Source of the DNA: an uncultured Clostridium sp.
Lineage (GTDB): Bacteria; Bacillota; Clostridia; TANB77; CAG-508
Direction of reading: 5' to 3'
Assembly: GCA_900552135.1 (NCBI GenBank)
Contig: URYN01000007.1
Location: 1-64,000 of the forward strand
DNA length: 64,000 nt
The position numbers were made by a program, and so were the translations under genes. Shown in pieces: positions 26,186 to 35,310 of the stretch. Numbering within the stretch: position 1 is the stretch's first letter; each line of letters begins with the position of its first letter. The notes under the pieces were generated by a model, which was given only the letters and a program-made list of their open reading frames with translations, had not been told where the DNA came from and did no database searches.

Positions 26186-26614
26186 TTAAACTTGCTCAAA
26201 ATACATATATTTTACATTTTTTGTATTTTGATGATATTCAATTTTTGTACATTTAAAATTCATTGCAGCAAAGTTATGTACAAATTGTTCAATTCCATTT
26301 TTTTGAATTGCTTCAGCAGATATTACCTTGTCCATTTCTAAAAATTTTATATCTATTTTTATAGAATTTGTTCCATTATCTATGTAATATCCTTTTTCAT
26401 CCTTTTCAACATTGTTCTTTATATTGCTGTTTTCCACCTTGTTTATCAATGTAGCCAAATCAGTTCCAAGAACTTGAACATTGTAAAAACTTTGATAAGA
26501 TTTATTGTTGTTTTGCACATCTAATTGATTTTTTCTATAGTTAGAAAAATTATAGATTATGGTTACAATTATTACCAATACAATCGTAATAATTAATAAG
26601 ATATTTCTTTTCAT
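26186..26614 (-). CDS. Pilin-like protein with shared C-terminal motif
   Basis: A 142-residue protein with a basic start (MKRN), one hydrophobic helix and a soluble domain. It lacks the MENA start, but its VLGTDLATLINKVEN segment and its end FKCTKIEYHQNT...YMYFEQV parallel the proteins at 26691 (FTCSEVIVNSMTG...ISFEQN) and 27205 (FNCTNVEYDKSNG...MTFEDTSK). The common pattern suggests one domain family encoded in tandem. Function unknown; probably a minor subunit. Confidence 0.7.
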   Translation of the reverse strand: MKRNILLIITIVLVIIVTIIYNFSNYRKNQLDVQNNNKSYQSFYNVQVLGTDLATLINKVENSNIKNNVEKDEKGYYIDNGTNSIKIDIKFLEMDKVISAEAIQKNGIEQFVHNFAAMNFKCTKIEYHQNTKNVKYMYFEQV

Positions 26615-26690
26615 AATTCCTCTTTATTATAACATTTGAAAAATAATAATTCAATATATTTTTTTATTTTACATTTATTTTACAATTTTT

Positions 26691-27188
26691 TTAATTTTGT
26701 TCGAATGATATTTTAGAAACACGGCCTGTCATGCTGTTTACTATGACTTCACTACATGTAAAAAATTGTTTTTTATTGTCAGTTGTTAGTGAATATTTGC
26801 TCATGAAAGTTTGATATTTTTCTTCAGATAAAGCCTCAAAATTTTTTAAGCTGTTTATTGGAAGTTCTGTATCTCTTAAATCCATTTTTATTGATACCTG
26901 AATATAATATGCACCATTGTCTGTTACAGGGGTGGTAAATCCATTTTCCGTGTTGTACTGTTTTGCAAGATTTGCTATGCTTACTATATCATGTGCTGAA
27001 CACGTTGTAACTCCTTCATACTTTGTAAATTGTACGTTTATTTGGTCAATTTGTGCCTGTTCCATTCTATCGTTTATTTCTTTTGTACTCTCTCCAAAAT
27101 GATTGAATAAATAAACTCCAGTTGATATTATAAGAACTCCTATTAGTATGGTTGCCGCCATTATTAGTGCTGTACTTGCATTTTCCAT
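26691..27188 (-). CDS. MENA-type pilin-like protein 3
   Basis: A 165-residue protein starting MENASTALIMAATILIGVLI, followed by an amphipathic helix (STKEINDRMEQAQIDQINVQ) and a soluble domain. CSAHDIVSIANLAKQYN and the C-terminal FTCSEVIVNSMTGRVSKISF segment are shared with its neighbours. It lies 16 bases after the 27205 gene. Tandem paralogues of this type usually supply the major and minor subunits of one filament. Confidence 0.75.
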   Translation of the reverse strand: MENASTALIMAATILIGVLIISTGVYLFNHFGESTKEINDRMEQAQIDQINVQFTKYEGVTTCSAHDIVSIANLAKQYNTENGFTTPVTDNGAYYIQVSIKMDLRDTELPINSLKNFEALSEEKYQTFMSKYSLTTDNKKQFFTCSEVIVNSMTGRVSKISFEQN

Positions 27189-27204
27189 AATTTAAGCCCC
27201 CTTA

Positions 27205-27843
27205 CTACTTTGATGTATCTTCAAAAGTCATTTTTGTAATTCTTCCATTACTCTTGTCATATTCAACATTTGTACAATTAAATGTTTTTCTTGCGACTCC
27301 AGTCTGTTCATCTACCAAGTCCCTATAAGCATTTATCTTTTCTATATCACTCGATGATAATTTTGCATTTATTGTTCCACTATTTAATTTTGACCATTCT
27401 GCAATGGTTTTCTTTTCATTTGTTTCTCTTGAAGTAAGAATTGTTTTACCAGTTTTATTTATATCTTTTGTAAGACTTGCATATCTAGATGTTAAATCAC
27501 TGCTACTTAATCCGGAACCTGCTGTAAAATATTTTATATTTCCAACCATAGCTTTAAGGCTTACCGTCATCTCTATCCTTTGGTATCCTTCTGACTCCTT
27601 ATATTTTTTATTGTAATTTTCCATCTTATTTGCTAGTGATAAAAGTTCTGTTCCATACAATCCCTGCTTATTATAATATTCATATTCAACGTTAAAGTTG
27701 GTTGCTTGTTCTATTGCTGTAGCCTCATACTCTTCCCTTTTTTCATTTGCAAGTCTGCTGTAAGCTATAACAACTAGACCAAGCACCATTAACGCTATTA
27801 ATACACCTGATGCTATTTCTAATGCTTTGGTTGCATTTTCCAC
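27205..27843 (-). CDS. MENA-type pilin-like protein 4
   Basis: A 212-residue protein starting MENATKALEIASGVLIALMV and continuing with a charged helix (RLANEKREEYEATAIEQATN). The YGTELLSLANKMENYNKKYK segment and the end FNCTNVEYDKSNGRITKMTF place it in the same family as the 26186 and 26691 proteins. It is the first small subunit gene after the double T2SSF gene, 22 bases away. Confidence 0.75.
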   Translation of the reverse strand: MENATKALEIASGVLIALMVLGLVVIAYSRLANEKREEYEATAIEQATNFNVEYEYYNKQGLYGTELLSLANKMENYNKKYKESEGYQRIEMTVSLKAMVGNIKYFTAGSGLSSSDLTSRYASLTKDINKTGKTILTSRETNEKKTIAEWSKLNSGTINAKLSSSDIEKINAYRDLVDEQTGVARKTFNCTNVEYDKSNGRITKMTFEDTSK

Positions 27844-27865
27844 AATTTATATCCTCCTGATTTTA

Positions 27866-29941
27866 TTATGTCATAGAAGCCATTGTATTAAATGATGAAG
27901 ACATACTCGTTAATCCTATAACAACTAGTGGGATAATTAAATATCCTACAAATAAACATACCATTGGTGCAAATCCTATTACTTTTCCTATCATGCCCTT
28001 CTTTGAAATTAATCTTGCATTAGATTCCTTTCTTCTTTCTTGATAGTAATCTCTTTCAGAATCAAGTTCGTCGAATGCTTCTGCAATAGGAATTCTTTCA
28101 ACTGCAGCTTGTAAGCTTTCAATTATACGAATGAATTCTTTGTAGTTTACTTCATCTTTCATTGCTTCTAGGGCTTCCCAAGGTCCAGATTCATAGTTGT
28201 TTACACATCTTGAGATTGGTTCTCTAAATATATTTGAATATCTTTCAAGCCACTCAAGAATCATCTCAACATTTACTCTCTCTATTCTCATTAGCATTAA
28301 GATAATTGTTTGGAATTGCATTACCTCATCTTCCATTTCAATTTGTCTCATTTTTGCTTGGAAGAATAGTAGCCAAATTGGAAGATTATATCCAATTACT
28401 GCAAATAGCATTGCAAGAAGCATTTCAAACCAGCTCAAATATTCACTATTTATCTGTCTTAATTTTTTAAGTACTCTCTCTGCTGCTGTTTTTATTTCGT
28501 CATCAGTACTATTTGCATAATCTTTTGATTTCTTCATTGCCTTTTCGATTTCAGCTTGAGTAACATCTGTTTTTCCTTTAAATTTATCTATAAATTTATT
28601 ATCTAATTGGGTTAATTCTTCTGCTGCCTTTAGGTCTTTTCCTGACATTTCACCAACTATATCATAAGTTGATGTTGGTTGAGTGTAAATGTAATTTATT
28701 TGAATTCTGTGTAATTGTGTGAATATAAATAATGATGCAACAAATGTTACTATTGCAAGAAGTAATCTTTTAACATATATCCACTCAATTTTATCTTTTG
28801 CTGCTGAGTCTTTTATAAGATTCTTTATTCTTCTTCTTTCCTTTGTTCCTTCTTTTGGAATAAACATATCAACTATGTTTTTTATGAAAGGAACGTTATA
28901 TACTTTTTCTTGCCAAGGATGTTCTGGTGTTGTATCTATTTTAGTTGAACCATTATCTTTTAATTTTCTAGTAAGTATGTAACAAATAAATGTTAATATT
29001 ACTATTAAAATTTGTGCAATCATACCATTTTTTCCATAATAGAATGATTTCGTAAAGTTAAACTGTGATACAGACCAACTTTTTATTGGTTCTAGTGCAA
29101 GAAGTGGAACTATTGAAATTACTGATAAACTTTGGAATACATAGTTTAATTTATCTCTTTTTAATATTTCCAACTGCATTTCTTGGCTTATATTATTTAA
29201 GTTCTTTAAGTATAATGATGTTTTATCTACTGTTCTATCACCAAATTCTTTTGTTAAATATGAAATTCCTGCAAATTCTTTTAAGTAGCTATTTGGTGCT
29301 ATATCATAATACTTTTCAAGTTCACTCTCTGGATCATCTGAAATAAGTATTTCATATATTTTTTCTGCTTGTCTAGACATTTCAGGTGCAGTATCTCCTT
29401 GAGCTACCTGATATATTGCTTCTTCAACCATGTTGAATTCGTGATAAGCGTGTCTTATTTCGGCAAAGAAGTCAACCTGTTGAACTAGTAATTGGTTATC
29501 TATTTTATCAACCATTCCATCCACAAGTGTGTCTATCATAAATAGCTCGAATATTAACAAGATGCACATCAACAACCAGTTAGCTTTTGTAATAAAAATT
29601 ATAATAAGTGTTACTGGAATTATTATTGCAAGAGCCTTTGTTAATATAGCAGAAGTCTGTTTCCTTGTTAAATATTCATCATCTATATTTATGATTTCTA
29701 GTCTTCTTCTAATTTTAAATACATATCTCTTTAAGAAAGCTAGTTTTATATAAATTACATATAATTTCTGGTATAATATTTCTAAAGAGAATTTACTTTC
29801 CTGTGTGCCCTTTCTCAATTGCTTTATTTGCATTGCATCAGAGCTTTTCATTTTTTTGCTAAGCATTATATATGCCATTACAATTATTACAAATAGTCCT
29901 CCGACACCTGCTAGTAAATATACCATTAAGTTGCTATTCAT
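27866..29941 (-). CDS. TadB/TadC-like pilus assembly membrane protein (two T2SSF domains)
   Basis: A 691-residue integral membrane protein that should form the platform for pilin insertion. Two copies of the T2SSF pattern can be seen. The first is around residues 165-300 (LVQQVDFFAEIRHAYHEFNM then a two-helix bundle ahead of a membrane span). The second is around 535-690 (MEDEVMQFQTIILMLMRIER, IRIIESLQAAVERIPIAEAF, then two terminal spans). Membrane helices also occur at the N-terminus and near residues 100-145, 300-335, 390 and 510. Usual Tad systems have separate TadB and TadC of about 300 residues, so this looks like a fused pair. It lies directly after the ATPase gene. Confidence 0.8.
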   Translation of the reverse strand: MNSNLMVYLLAGVGGLFVIIVMAYIMLSKKMKSSDAMQIKQLRKGTQESKFSLEILYQKLYVIYIKLAFLKRYVFKIRRRLEIINIDDEYLTRKQTSAILTKALAIIIPVTLIIIFITKANWLLMCILLIFELFMIDTLVDGMVDKIDNQLLVQQVDFFAEIRHAYHEFNMVEEAIYQVAQGDTAPEMSRQAEKIYEILISDDPESELEKYYDIAPNSYLKEFAGISYLTKEFGDRTVDKTSLYLKNLNNISQEMQLEILKRDKLNYVFQSLSVISIVPLLALEPIKSWSVSQFNFTKSFYYGKNGMIAQILIVILTFICYILTRKLKDNGSTKIDTTPEHPWQEKVYNVPFIKNIVDMFIPKEGTKERRRIKNLIKDSAAKDKIEWIYVKRLLLAIVTFVASLFIFTQLHRIQINYIYTQPTSTYDIVGEMSGKDLKAAEELTQLDNKFIDKFKGKTDVTQAEIEKAMKKSKDYANSTDDEIKTAAERVLKKLRQINSEYLSWFEMLLAMLFAVIGYNLPIWLLFFQAKMRQIEMEDEVMQFQTIILMLMRIERVNVEMILEWLERYSNIFREPISRCVNNYESGPWEALEAMKDEVNYKEFIRIIESLQAAVERIPIAEAFDELDSERDYYQERRKESNARLISKKGMIGKVIGFAPMVCLFVGYLIIPLVVIGLTSMSSSFNTMASMT

Positions 29942-29976
29942 GTACTTTTCTTGGCACCTCCTTCTTTTAGACTATA

Positions 29977-31893
29977 TTAATCTTCTAATACATCTGAGTC
30001 TCTACGTGCATCTATGTTCCAATGTGATTTAACAAATTTCTTGAAATCTGCTGAATCATTGTCATCCATGTTGTTTATCATTTCTTTTATATTCTTTTCA
30101 GATATTGGGTTTGTTACAACATATTGTCCATCATGATATTCTAATATGTTTCTATATTGATAAAGTTCTTTATTAGTTGTTTTTGTGAAATACATTGTTG
30201 CATTGTCCATGAATTTTTCAAGTTTACCTTCCATTGTTTTTTCTTTTCTATAATCGAAAGTATACTCGTTCTTTTCCTCTACTGGAATACATTCTGTAAT
30301 TCTTTCAACATATCTTTTTCCTCTAAAGTCTTTTGCTAAGTGAACGTCAAAGTTAAGAACTTGAACAACCTGTTGTTCTGCTATTCTTTCGTTTGAGAAT
30401 ACACCTGCACGAAGCATTGAGTTACGAAGTGCTGTTACTAAGTCTGGAAATGTTTTAGCGTGGTGAGTGAATAATGTAAATTTAGATGCAACCTGTGCTG
30501 ATTGAATCATCCAAGATGCTACGGGATCAGTTGCAACCTCACCGATGATGTTAACAGAACCGTCAGTTTTTTTCTGAACGTCCAAACATTGTTGTCCAGA
30601 AATCGTTTCTGTTTCACGCATTGATAATATGTTTCTTGTTGGATATATTTTTCTTAGGTGAAGCTCGAATGCAGTTTCAGTAATACGAAGGTTCATTGTT
30701 TCGTATATGTTCTCTATCATACCCATAAGCAATGTTGTTTTACCACAACCCTGCTCACCAGTAACTGATGTAATTCTTGCTCCTTTTACTAAGTATTTTA
30801 ATAATTCTATTGAGTCATCTGCTCCAGGTTCATGTTTAAACCATTGTTCAAGTGTTGAACGCTTAACGTCGAACTTTCTTACAAAGAAAGCCCATGTTTC
30901 AGACATGCTAGGTCTAACAACAACGACACGAGAACCGTCTTTCATTTCATTGATCTTGTAACCATTCGTATCTGATAATTGTCCTGGGTTATTATATTTG
31001 TAAATGTTCTGGCAAACTCTTTTTAGTTCTGCCTCTGTTCCAAATGAAAGGAAAGCTAAACGAATAGATTTACCTTGGAACATTATCCAAATACTATCAC
31101 AAGCACGTGGAACTTTATGCTCTGAAATTTGTCCTAAATAATCTTGACTGATTTGAGATACTTGGTTTAAGAAGCTCTCTGGAAGTCCAGAAACACCTCC
31201 TGAGATACCATCAACGTTCATATCTCTTATTTCATCGATTGAACTGTATCCTTTATAATGTTGATAAATTCTTTGAACAACTACATTTAATTTGTCTTGG
31301 AATGTTAATGCAAAATTTTCTTGTTCATAAATTTTATCAATCTCTTCAGGAGTTATAACATAAGATGGTTTTGAATCACCTTCAACATACTTTAGCTCTG
31401 CTAAGTCATATTTCTTTATAATCTCACCTAAAGCCTCATAACCAAATTCAGATTTATACATATATAAAATTATATCGAATTTGTCTTGAGCTGTTAAAAG
31501 TGATGGAACATCAAAAGGAATAGCTTTTGATACGTTTGTTTCATCTACCCCATATTCATTATAAAGCAAGTCATATATTAATTCCTTAACATATTTTTTG
31601 TCATTTATATCACCATAAGTACAACCTTTTAAAGCCTTTTTCAATTCGTATTTCTTATTTTTTCTTCTTTTTAGTTCTTCCTCTGAAAGTCCTATATCAT
31701 AAAGGTTAATTTTTGTAATTTCATCTAATCTTCTTTTTACAAATTCTTTCATAACCTCTAGTGTGTAGGTTCTATCGTCAACTTTCATTTGTTCGTCGGC
31801 TTCTTCATTTTGTCTTTTCTGAATAAATCTACGAACTATTGCAAAAGCTACAGCTAAAACAACTACTGTTAATATTAGGTTAGCTATATTCAT
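29977..31893 (-). CDS. CpaF/TadA-like secretion ATPase with N-terminal membrane anchor
   Basis: A 638-residue ATPase of the type II/IV secretion superfamily that would power pilus assembly. Walker A is GEQGCGKTT (379-387). The Walker B region VNIIGEVATDPVASWMIQSA keeps the Gly-Glu pair and is followed by the His-box-like FTLFTHHAKTFPDLVTALRN. The protein is longer than usual CpaF, and residues 1-22 form a hydrophobic helix (ANLILTVVVLAVAFAIV), so it appears tethered to the membrane. Its N-terminal 250 residues are helical and charged. It sits between the CpaE-like and TadB/C-like genes, the order expected in a Tad locus. Confidence 0.88.
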   Translation of the reverse strand: MNIANLILTVVVLAVAFAIVRRFIQKRQNEEADEQMKVDDRTYTLEVMKEFVKRRLDEITKINLYDIGLSEEELKRRKNKKYELKKALKGCTYGDINDKKYVKELIYDLLYNEYGVDETNVSKAIPFDVPSLLTAQDKFDIILYMYKSEFGYEALGEIIKKYDLAELKYVEGDSKPSYVITPEEIDKIYEQENFALTFQDKLNVVVQRIYQHYKGYSSIDEIRDMNVDGISGGVSGLPESFLNQVSQISQDYLGQISEHKVPRACDSIWIMFQGKSIRLAFLSFGTEAELKRVCQNIYKYNNPGQLSDTNGYKINEMKDGSRVVVVRPSMSETWAFFVRKFDVKRSTLEQWFKHEPGADDSIELLKYLVKGARITSVTGEQGCGKTTLLMGMIENIYETMNLRITETAFELHLRKIYPTRNILSMRETETISGQQCLDVQKKTDGSVNIIGEVATDPVASWMIQSAQVASKFTLFTHHAKTFPDLVTALRNSMLRAGVFSNERIAEQQVVQVLNFDVHLAKDFRGKRYVERITECIPVEEKNEYTFDYRKEKTMEGKLEKFMDNATMYFTKTTNKELYQYRNILEYHDGQYVVTNPISEKNIKEMINNMDDNDSADFKKFVKSHWNIDARRDSDVLED

Positions 31894-31923
31894 TTTTTAA
31901 GTTACCTCCTTAATTTAATGCTT

Positions 31924-32778
31924 TTACATTTTCATTCTCATTTCTTGAAGTTTGTCTATTATACTTTGGCAAGTACTGTTTGCCTCTGCCATGTATCTCA
32001 TATTTCTGTCAGTTGGATCTGTTACACTTCTGTACTTTAAGAAGAAGTCTGCCACTTTTCCTTCAGTTGCTGCTTCACCAAATAAAGTGTTATATGATAT
32101 AGCAGAAACTGTTCTTTTTTCTCTTAGTTCTCTTGTTACATTTTTTGTATTGTATTTAGAAAATTTGTCGTATTTTCCAATTAAATAAACTATATTCTTT
32201 CTTTTTAATACTTCATCTTTTTCTCTTAATTCTTGCACTCTTTCAAGCTCATCCAATCCTTGTTTAAATGTAAATACTATTGCATTTGATTTATTTAATA
32301 TCTCCATTTGAGTTTGTTTACTCATTCTCTTATCAATATCTATAATTACTAAATCATACTCCTTATCAGCTATATCTAGTAATTGAGGATAATATTGAGT
32401 AGTTGCATTGTAATCTTCAATATTATCAGCTATTGGTGCTGGAAGTATATCAAGTCTGTTATCTCTAAATACAACCTTTACATAGTCAGATACTATATTG
32501 CTTGATGTCCTATTACTCTGCATTATTTTAATAAGTCCTTCTATTCCATTGTTCATTCCCATTCCATTTGAGTTTTTTACTCCTAAAATAGAAGCAACTT
32601 CTTCTTGTCTAGAATCTTCCCAAAAACATCTTTCGACTGTTTTTTCGCCAAATCCTGTTGATATTAAAAGTATTTTATAATTATGCTCGATTGCCATGTT
32701 TGTTGCAACTGCAACAGATGCAAGTGTTTGTCCCGTTTCTTTTTCATTGAAATCATTCCAAAAAGATACTACAGCCAT
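31924..32778 (-). CDS. CpaE/MinD-like P-loop protein 1 (degenerate)
   Basis: A 284-residue protein of the MinD/ParA fold. It starts VVSFWNDFNEKETGQTLASV where ParA proteins have KGGVGKTT, so the P-loop has lost its conserved lysines. The fold continues with a strand YKILLISTGF, then YDLVIIDIDKRM, the equivalent of the Walker B strand, and FTFKQGLDELERVQEL. In Tad loci CpaE proteins of this type position the pilus. Loss of the P-loop suggests nucleotide-free scaffolding, an inference. It lies one base after the next gene in the operon. Confidence 0.75.
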   Translation of the reverse strand: MAVVSFWNDFNEKETGQTLASVAVATNMAIEHNYKILLISTGFGEKTVERCFWEDSRQEEVASILGVKNSNGMGMNNGIEGLIKIMQSNRTSSNIVSDYVKVVFRDNRLDILPAPIADNIEDYNATTQYYPQLLDIADKEYDLVIIDIDKRMSKQTQMEILNKSNAIVFTFKQGLDELERVQELREKDEVLKRKNIVYLIGKYDKFSKYNTKNVTRELREKRTVSAISYNTLFGEAATEGKVADFFLKYRSVTDPTDRNMRYMAEANSTCQSIIDKLQEMRMKM

Positions 32779-32779
32779 T

Positions 32780-33478
32780 TTATACTCCTTTTTCTAGTTG
32801 TTTGAATGCTTTTTTTACGTTAGATGGGCTTTCTCCCTTAGCAATTTCCTGTACTAATCCAACTAGAGCATCCTTATACTCTGAACTAATTCCTTTAAAC
32901 TTAATTTTAGATAATCTTTGGTTTTGAACTATTATATCCATATCACTAGATTGCATTGGGAAGTAAATAATTTCATCATTCCACTTTATCTTGTATCCTA
33001 ATGATAAAAAGTTCAAATAGTCATCCTCTTCCTTAGACATATTATTTGAAAAATATATCTTTGTAAGATTAAGTGGAAGTCTTATTCCACTTATAATCTC
33101 AAGTCCTTTTTTCAAACAAAACAAATCTGGAGATGTTACAAAGTAACAACTTTGGAATGCATATATATCAAAACTCTCTAATAGATTAGGGTTGTCCATA
33201 TCTAGCAAAATGTAATCATAAGTAAAAACTGCAGATTCAGGCATTCCCAAATATTGCTTTATTCCATTATAATCTTTAAATCCAACAGCAACATCAATTC
33301 CTTCATATTCAGTTACATAAGATACTGTAGGATTTATAGCTGGAACAACATATTTTGCTTTTTGATTAACAGTACTATCTATAACAAGAACCTTTTTTCC
33401 AAGCTCAACTAATACTCTAGCTACATATATTATAAAATCTGTTTTGTCATAAGTTCCAATAAAGCCTATTCTTTCCAT
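32780..33478 (-). CDS. CpaE/MinD-like P-loop protein 2 (degenerate)
   Basis: A 232-residue protein with ParA-like layout: the start RIGFIGTYDKTDFIIYVARV in place of a P-loop, a strand LGKKVLVIDSTVN and DYILLDMDNPNLLESFD, matching the Walker B region. As in its neighbour, the Walker A lysines are not in their usual places. Two such proteins side by side in one pilus locus are uncommon and may form a heterodimer. They follow the CpaB-like gene by 30 bases. Confidence 0.7.
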   Translation of the reverse strand: MERIGFIGTYDKTDFIIYVARVLVELGKKVLVIDSTVNQKAKYVVPAINPTVSYVTEYEGIDVAVGFKDYNGIKQYLGMPESAVFTYDYILLDMDNPNLLESFDIYAFQSCYFVTSPDLFCLKKGLEIISGIRLPLNLTKIYFSNNMSKEEDDYLNFLSLGYKIKWNDEIIYFPMQSSDMDIIVQNQRLSKIKFKGISSEYKDALVGLVQEIAKGESPSNVKKAFKQLEKGV

Positions 33479-33508
33479 TGTGTGTTACTTTCCTCTCTAT
33501 TTTTTATT

Positions 33509-34414
33509 TTAATAACCAGCTAATGCATCAAGATATGATTTTCTTTGATCTTGTGCTGTTGTTACTTCTGTTGTTGTTCCTGTTGTTACTTTGCTCTTTG
33601 CTTCGTCTTCATCTACAGCACCTAATTGTGAATTTATATTATTTCTATTTGATGTAAATTGTTGATATCTGTTATACATTGCAGTTTTTGCTTCTTGAAC
33701 AACATTTGGATTTTGTGTTACTAAGTTTACAACTTCAGCACTTGGTATATAAGTTGGTGTTGCTTTTTCTTGTGTTCCTGGTTCAACATATTTTGCTGTA
33801 TATAATACTGCTCCCTCCAATTTATAAGCTTCAACAATTGCGTTGCTCATTGCTAAAGTTTCATCTTCAGTTAATTTTATCCATATTGTATTTTCAGAAT
33901 CGACTCCATTTATTTGTGGAATTTCTACTCTCTTTTTAGATACAACGATATAGTCAAGTCCGTTAGGTAATCTTAATCTTACATCTATGTAATCATCTTG
34001 AGCTATTTGACTCTCAAGTCTTAACATGTTGTACTCTTGAAGTCTTAAATCTGAAGTTATTGGACTGTCAGATTCTGCCACCATTGATGCAGTAAGAATC
34101 ATTCCTTTTGATAAATCTATTTTTGCAATAGAATTTTCTGTTAAAGCTGTTCCTTTTATTGCATCTGTTGGTGCAGCATTTTTATCTGTTTCAACTTGAA
34201 CAAGCATGCTTGCATCAAGTGTATCACCTGATTTTACATCAGTATTTAAAGCATAAACTTTAATTAAATTTGCAAGTCTATCATCCTCTTTAGCTTGCAT
34301 ATTTTTTATTTTTAGAAGTAGTACAGCAACGATTGCACCCATTACTAATACAGCGATTAGCACTCCTAATATAAATGAATTTCTTGATTTTCTTTGCATT
34401 GGATTTGAAGCCAT
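33509..34414 (-). CDS. CpaB/RcpC-like SAF-domain protein
   Basis: A 301-residue protein with an N-terminal membrane helix (FILGVLIAVLVMGAIVAVLL), followed by a SAF domain: VYALNTDVKSGDTLDASMLV and LTENSIAKIDLSKGMILTASM. These are the RcpC/CpaB features, which in Gram-negative systems support the secretin; here no outer membrane is expected, so it may bind the cell wall. The C-terminal 80 residues are Thr/Gln-rich. It is the first gene of the cluster, with AGGGAGG ahead of its start, so the promoter should lie in 34415-34580. Confidence 0.8.
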   Translation of the reverse strand: MASNPMQRKSRNSFILGVLIAVLVMGAIVAVLLLKIKNMQAKEDDRLANLIKVYALNTDVKSGDTLDASMLVQVETDKNAAPTDAIKGTALTENSIAKIDLSKGMILTASMVAESDSPITSDLRLQEYNMLRLESQIAQDDYIDVRLRLPNGLDYIVVSKKRVEIPQINGVDSENTIWIKLTEDETLAMSNAIVEAYKLEGAVLYTAKYVEPGTQEKATPTYIPSAEVVNLVTQNPNVVQEAKTAMYNRYQQFTSNRNNINSQLGAVDEDEAKSKVTTGTTTEVTTAQDQRKSYLDALAGY

Positions 34415-34581
34415 AATTTATTCCTCCCTAACATTTGTCAATTTTATGACATTTTATATTACTTATTTCATTTTACAACAAAACATATTGAAATACAATA
34501 ACATTTTCATCTTGTAATTTAACTTTAATTTTTTTGTAACATTTTCGTAATATTTGTGTATTTTTCAATTTTGAATATACA

Positions 34582-34624
34582 AAAAAAGGAAAAACAATGA
34601 TATAAAATCACTATCTTTCCTTTA
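34582..34624 (-). terminator. Terminator upstream of the Tad-like operon
   Basis: AAAGGAAA pairs with TTTCCTTT, with a further ATGAT/ATCAC-type pairing inside, and on the minus strand is followed by TTTTTTTG. It ends the 34653 gene and separates it from the pilus operon. Confidence 0.75.
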
Positions 34625-34652
34625 TATTTTTGATTTATATTTATTCTTTCAT

Positions 34653-35156
34653 CTATCTTCTATAATACATTCTTCCATTATATCCTCTATTGTTTGTGCA
34701 TGTATAATATGTTCCTCTTGAATTGCAACAACATCCTGTCGAATTATCATTTCCATCATCATTATTGTTATTTCTTATAAATCTATTAGCCGATACTGTA
34801 TTTGCTTCTACATTTCTTGTATCTATGTTTCTTGCCTCTAATTGTCTTGATGCAAGTTGGTTAGATGTCATGTTTTCCGCATTAACATTTCTTGCATTAA
34901 TTGTATTAAAAAACAGTCCATTTCCACATCTAATTCTACACAATAGGCACACAATTGATGCAGTAATAAATGCAAGTAAAGCATAAATTATTCCATATAC
35001 AATAAGATTTAAATTCGAAATCAAAAATGCGACTAGTAAAAATATTGCAAAAAATACCAAAGCAACAAGCCATGGACATTTTAATATCTTTTGAAGGGCA
35101 ATAGAAAATATTATTACAGCAATTGGAATTACAACTAAATAAAGTAATAAGTTCAT
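34653..35156 (-). CDS. Membrane protein with Asn/Ala repeat-like region, unknown
   Basis: A protein of about 167 residues from the ATG at 35156, with four hydrophobic helices up to about residue 80. A polar region follows with short recurring units (NARNVNAENM, RQLEARNIDTRNVEANT), suggestive of a small beta-solenoid or coiled repeat. The end is Cys/Gly/Tyr-rich (CCCNSRGTYYTC). The frame stays open to a GTG at 35201, but that GTG touches the GGAGGA site. The nearest well-spaced ATG reads only three codons (ATG ATT ATT TAG), so the true start is unclear and may be shifted or controlled by a leader. Confidence 0.6.
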   Translation of the reverse strand: MNLLLYLVVIPIAVIIFSIALQKILKCPWLVALVFFAIFLLVAFLISNLNLIVYGIIYALLAFITASIVCLLCRIRCGNGLFFNTINARNVNAENMTSNQLASRQLEARNIDTRNVEANTVSANRFIRNNNNDDGNDNSTGCCCNSRGTYYTCTNNRGYNGRMYYRR

Positions 35157-35310
35157 ATCATATACTTGTATGATGTATTTAATATCTAAATAATCATACA
35201 CTCCTCCTTTTTATGTTATTCTTTTTTATATAATATGAATTTATAAACTAATTAGTTACTTGCTTTTACTCCAATTTAGAAGGAATCGAGGTGCTATTCA
35301 TGAATTAAAC

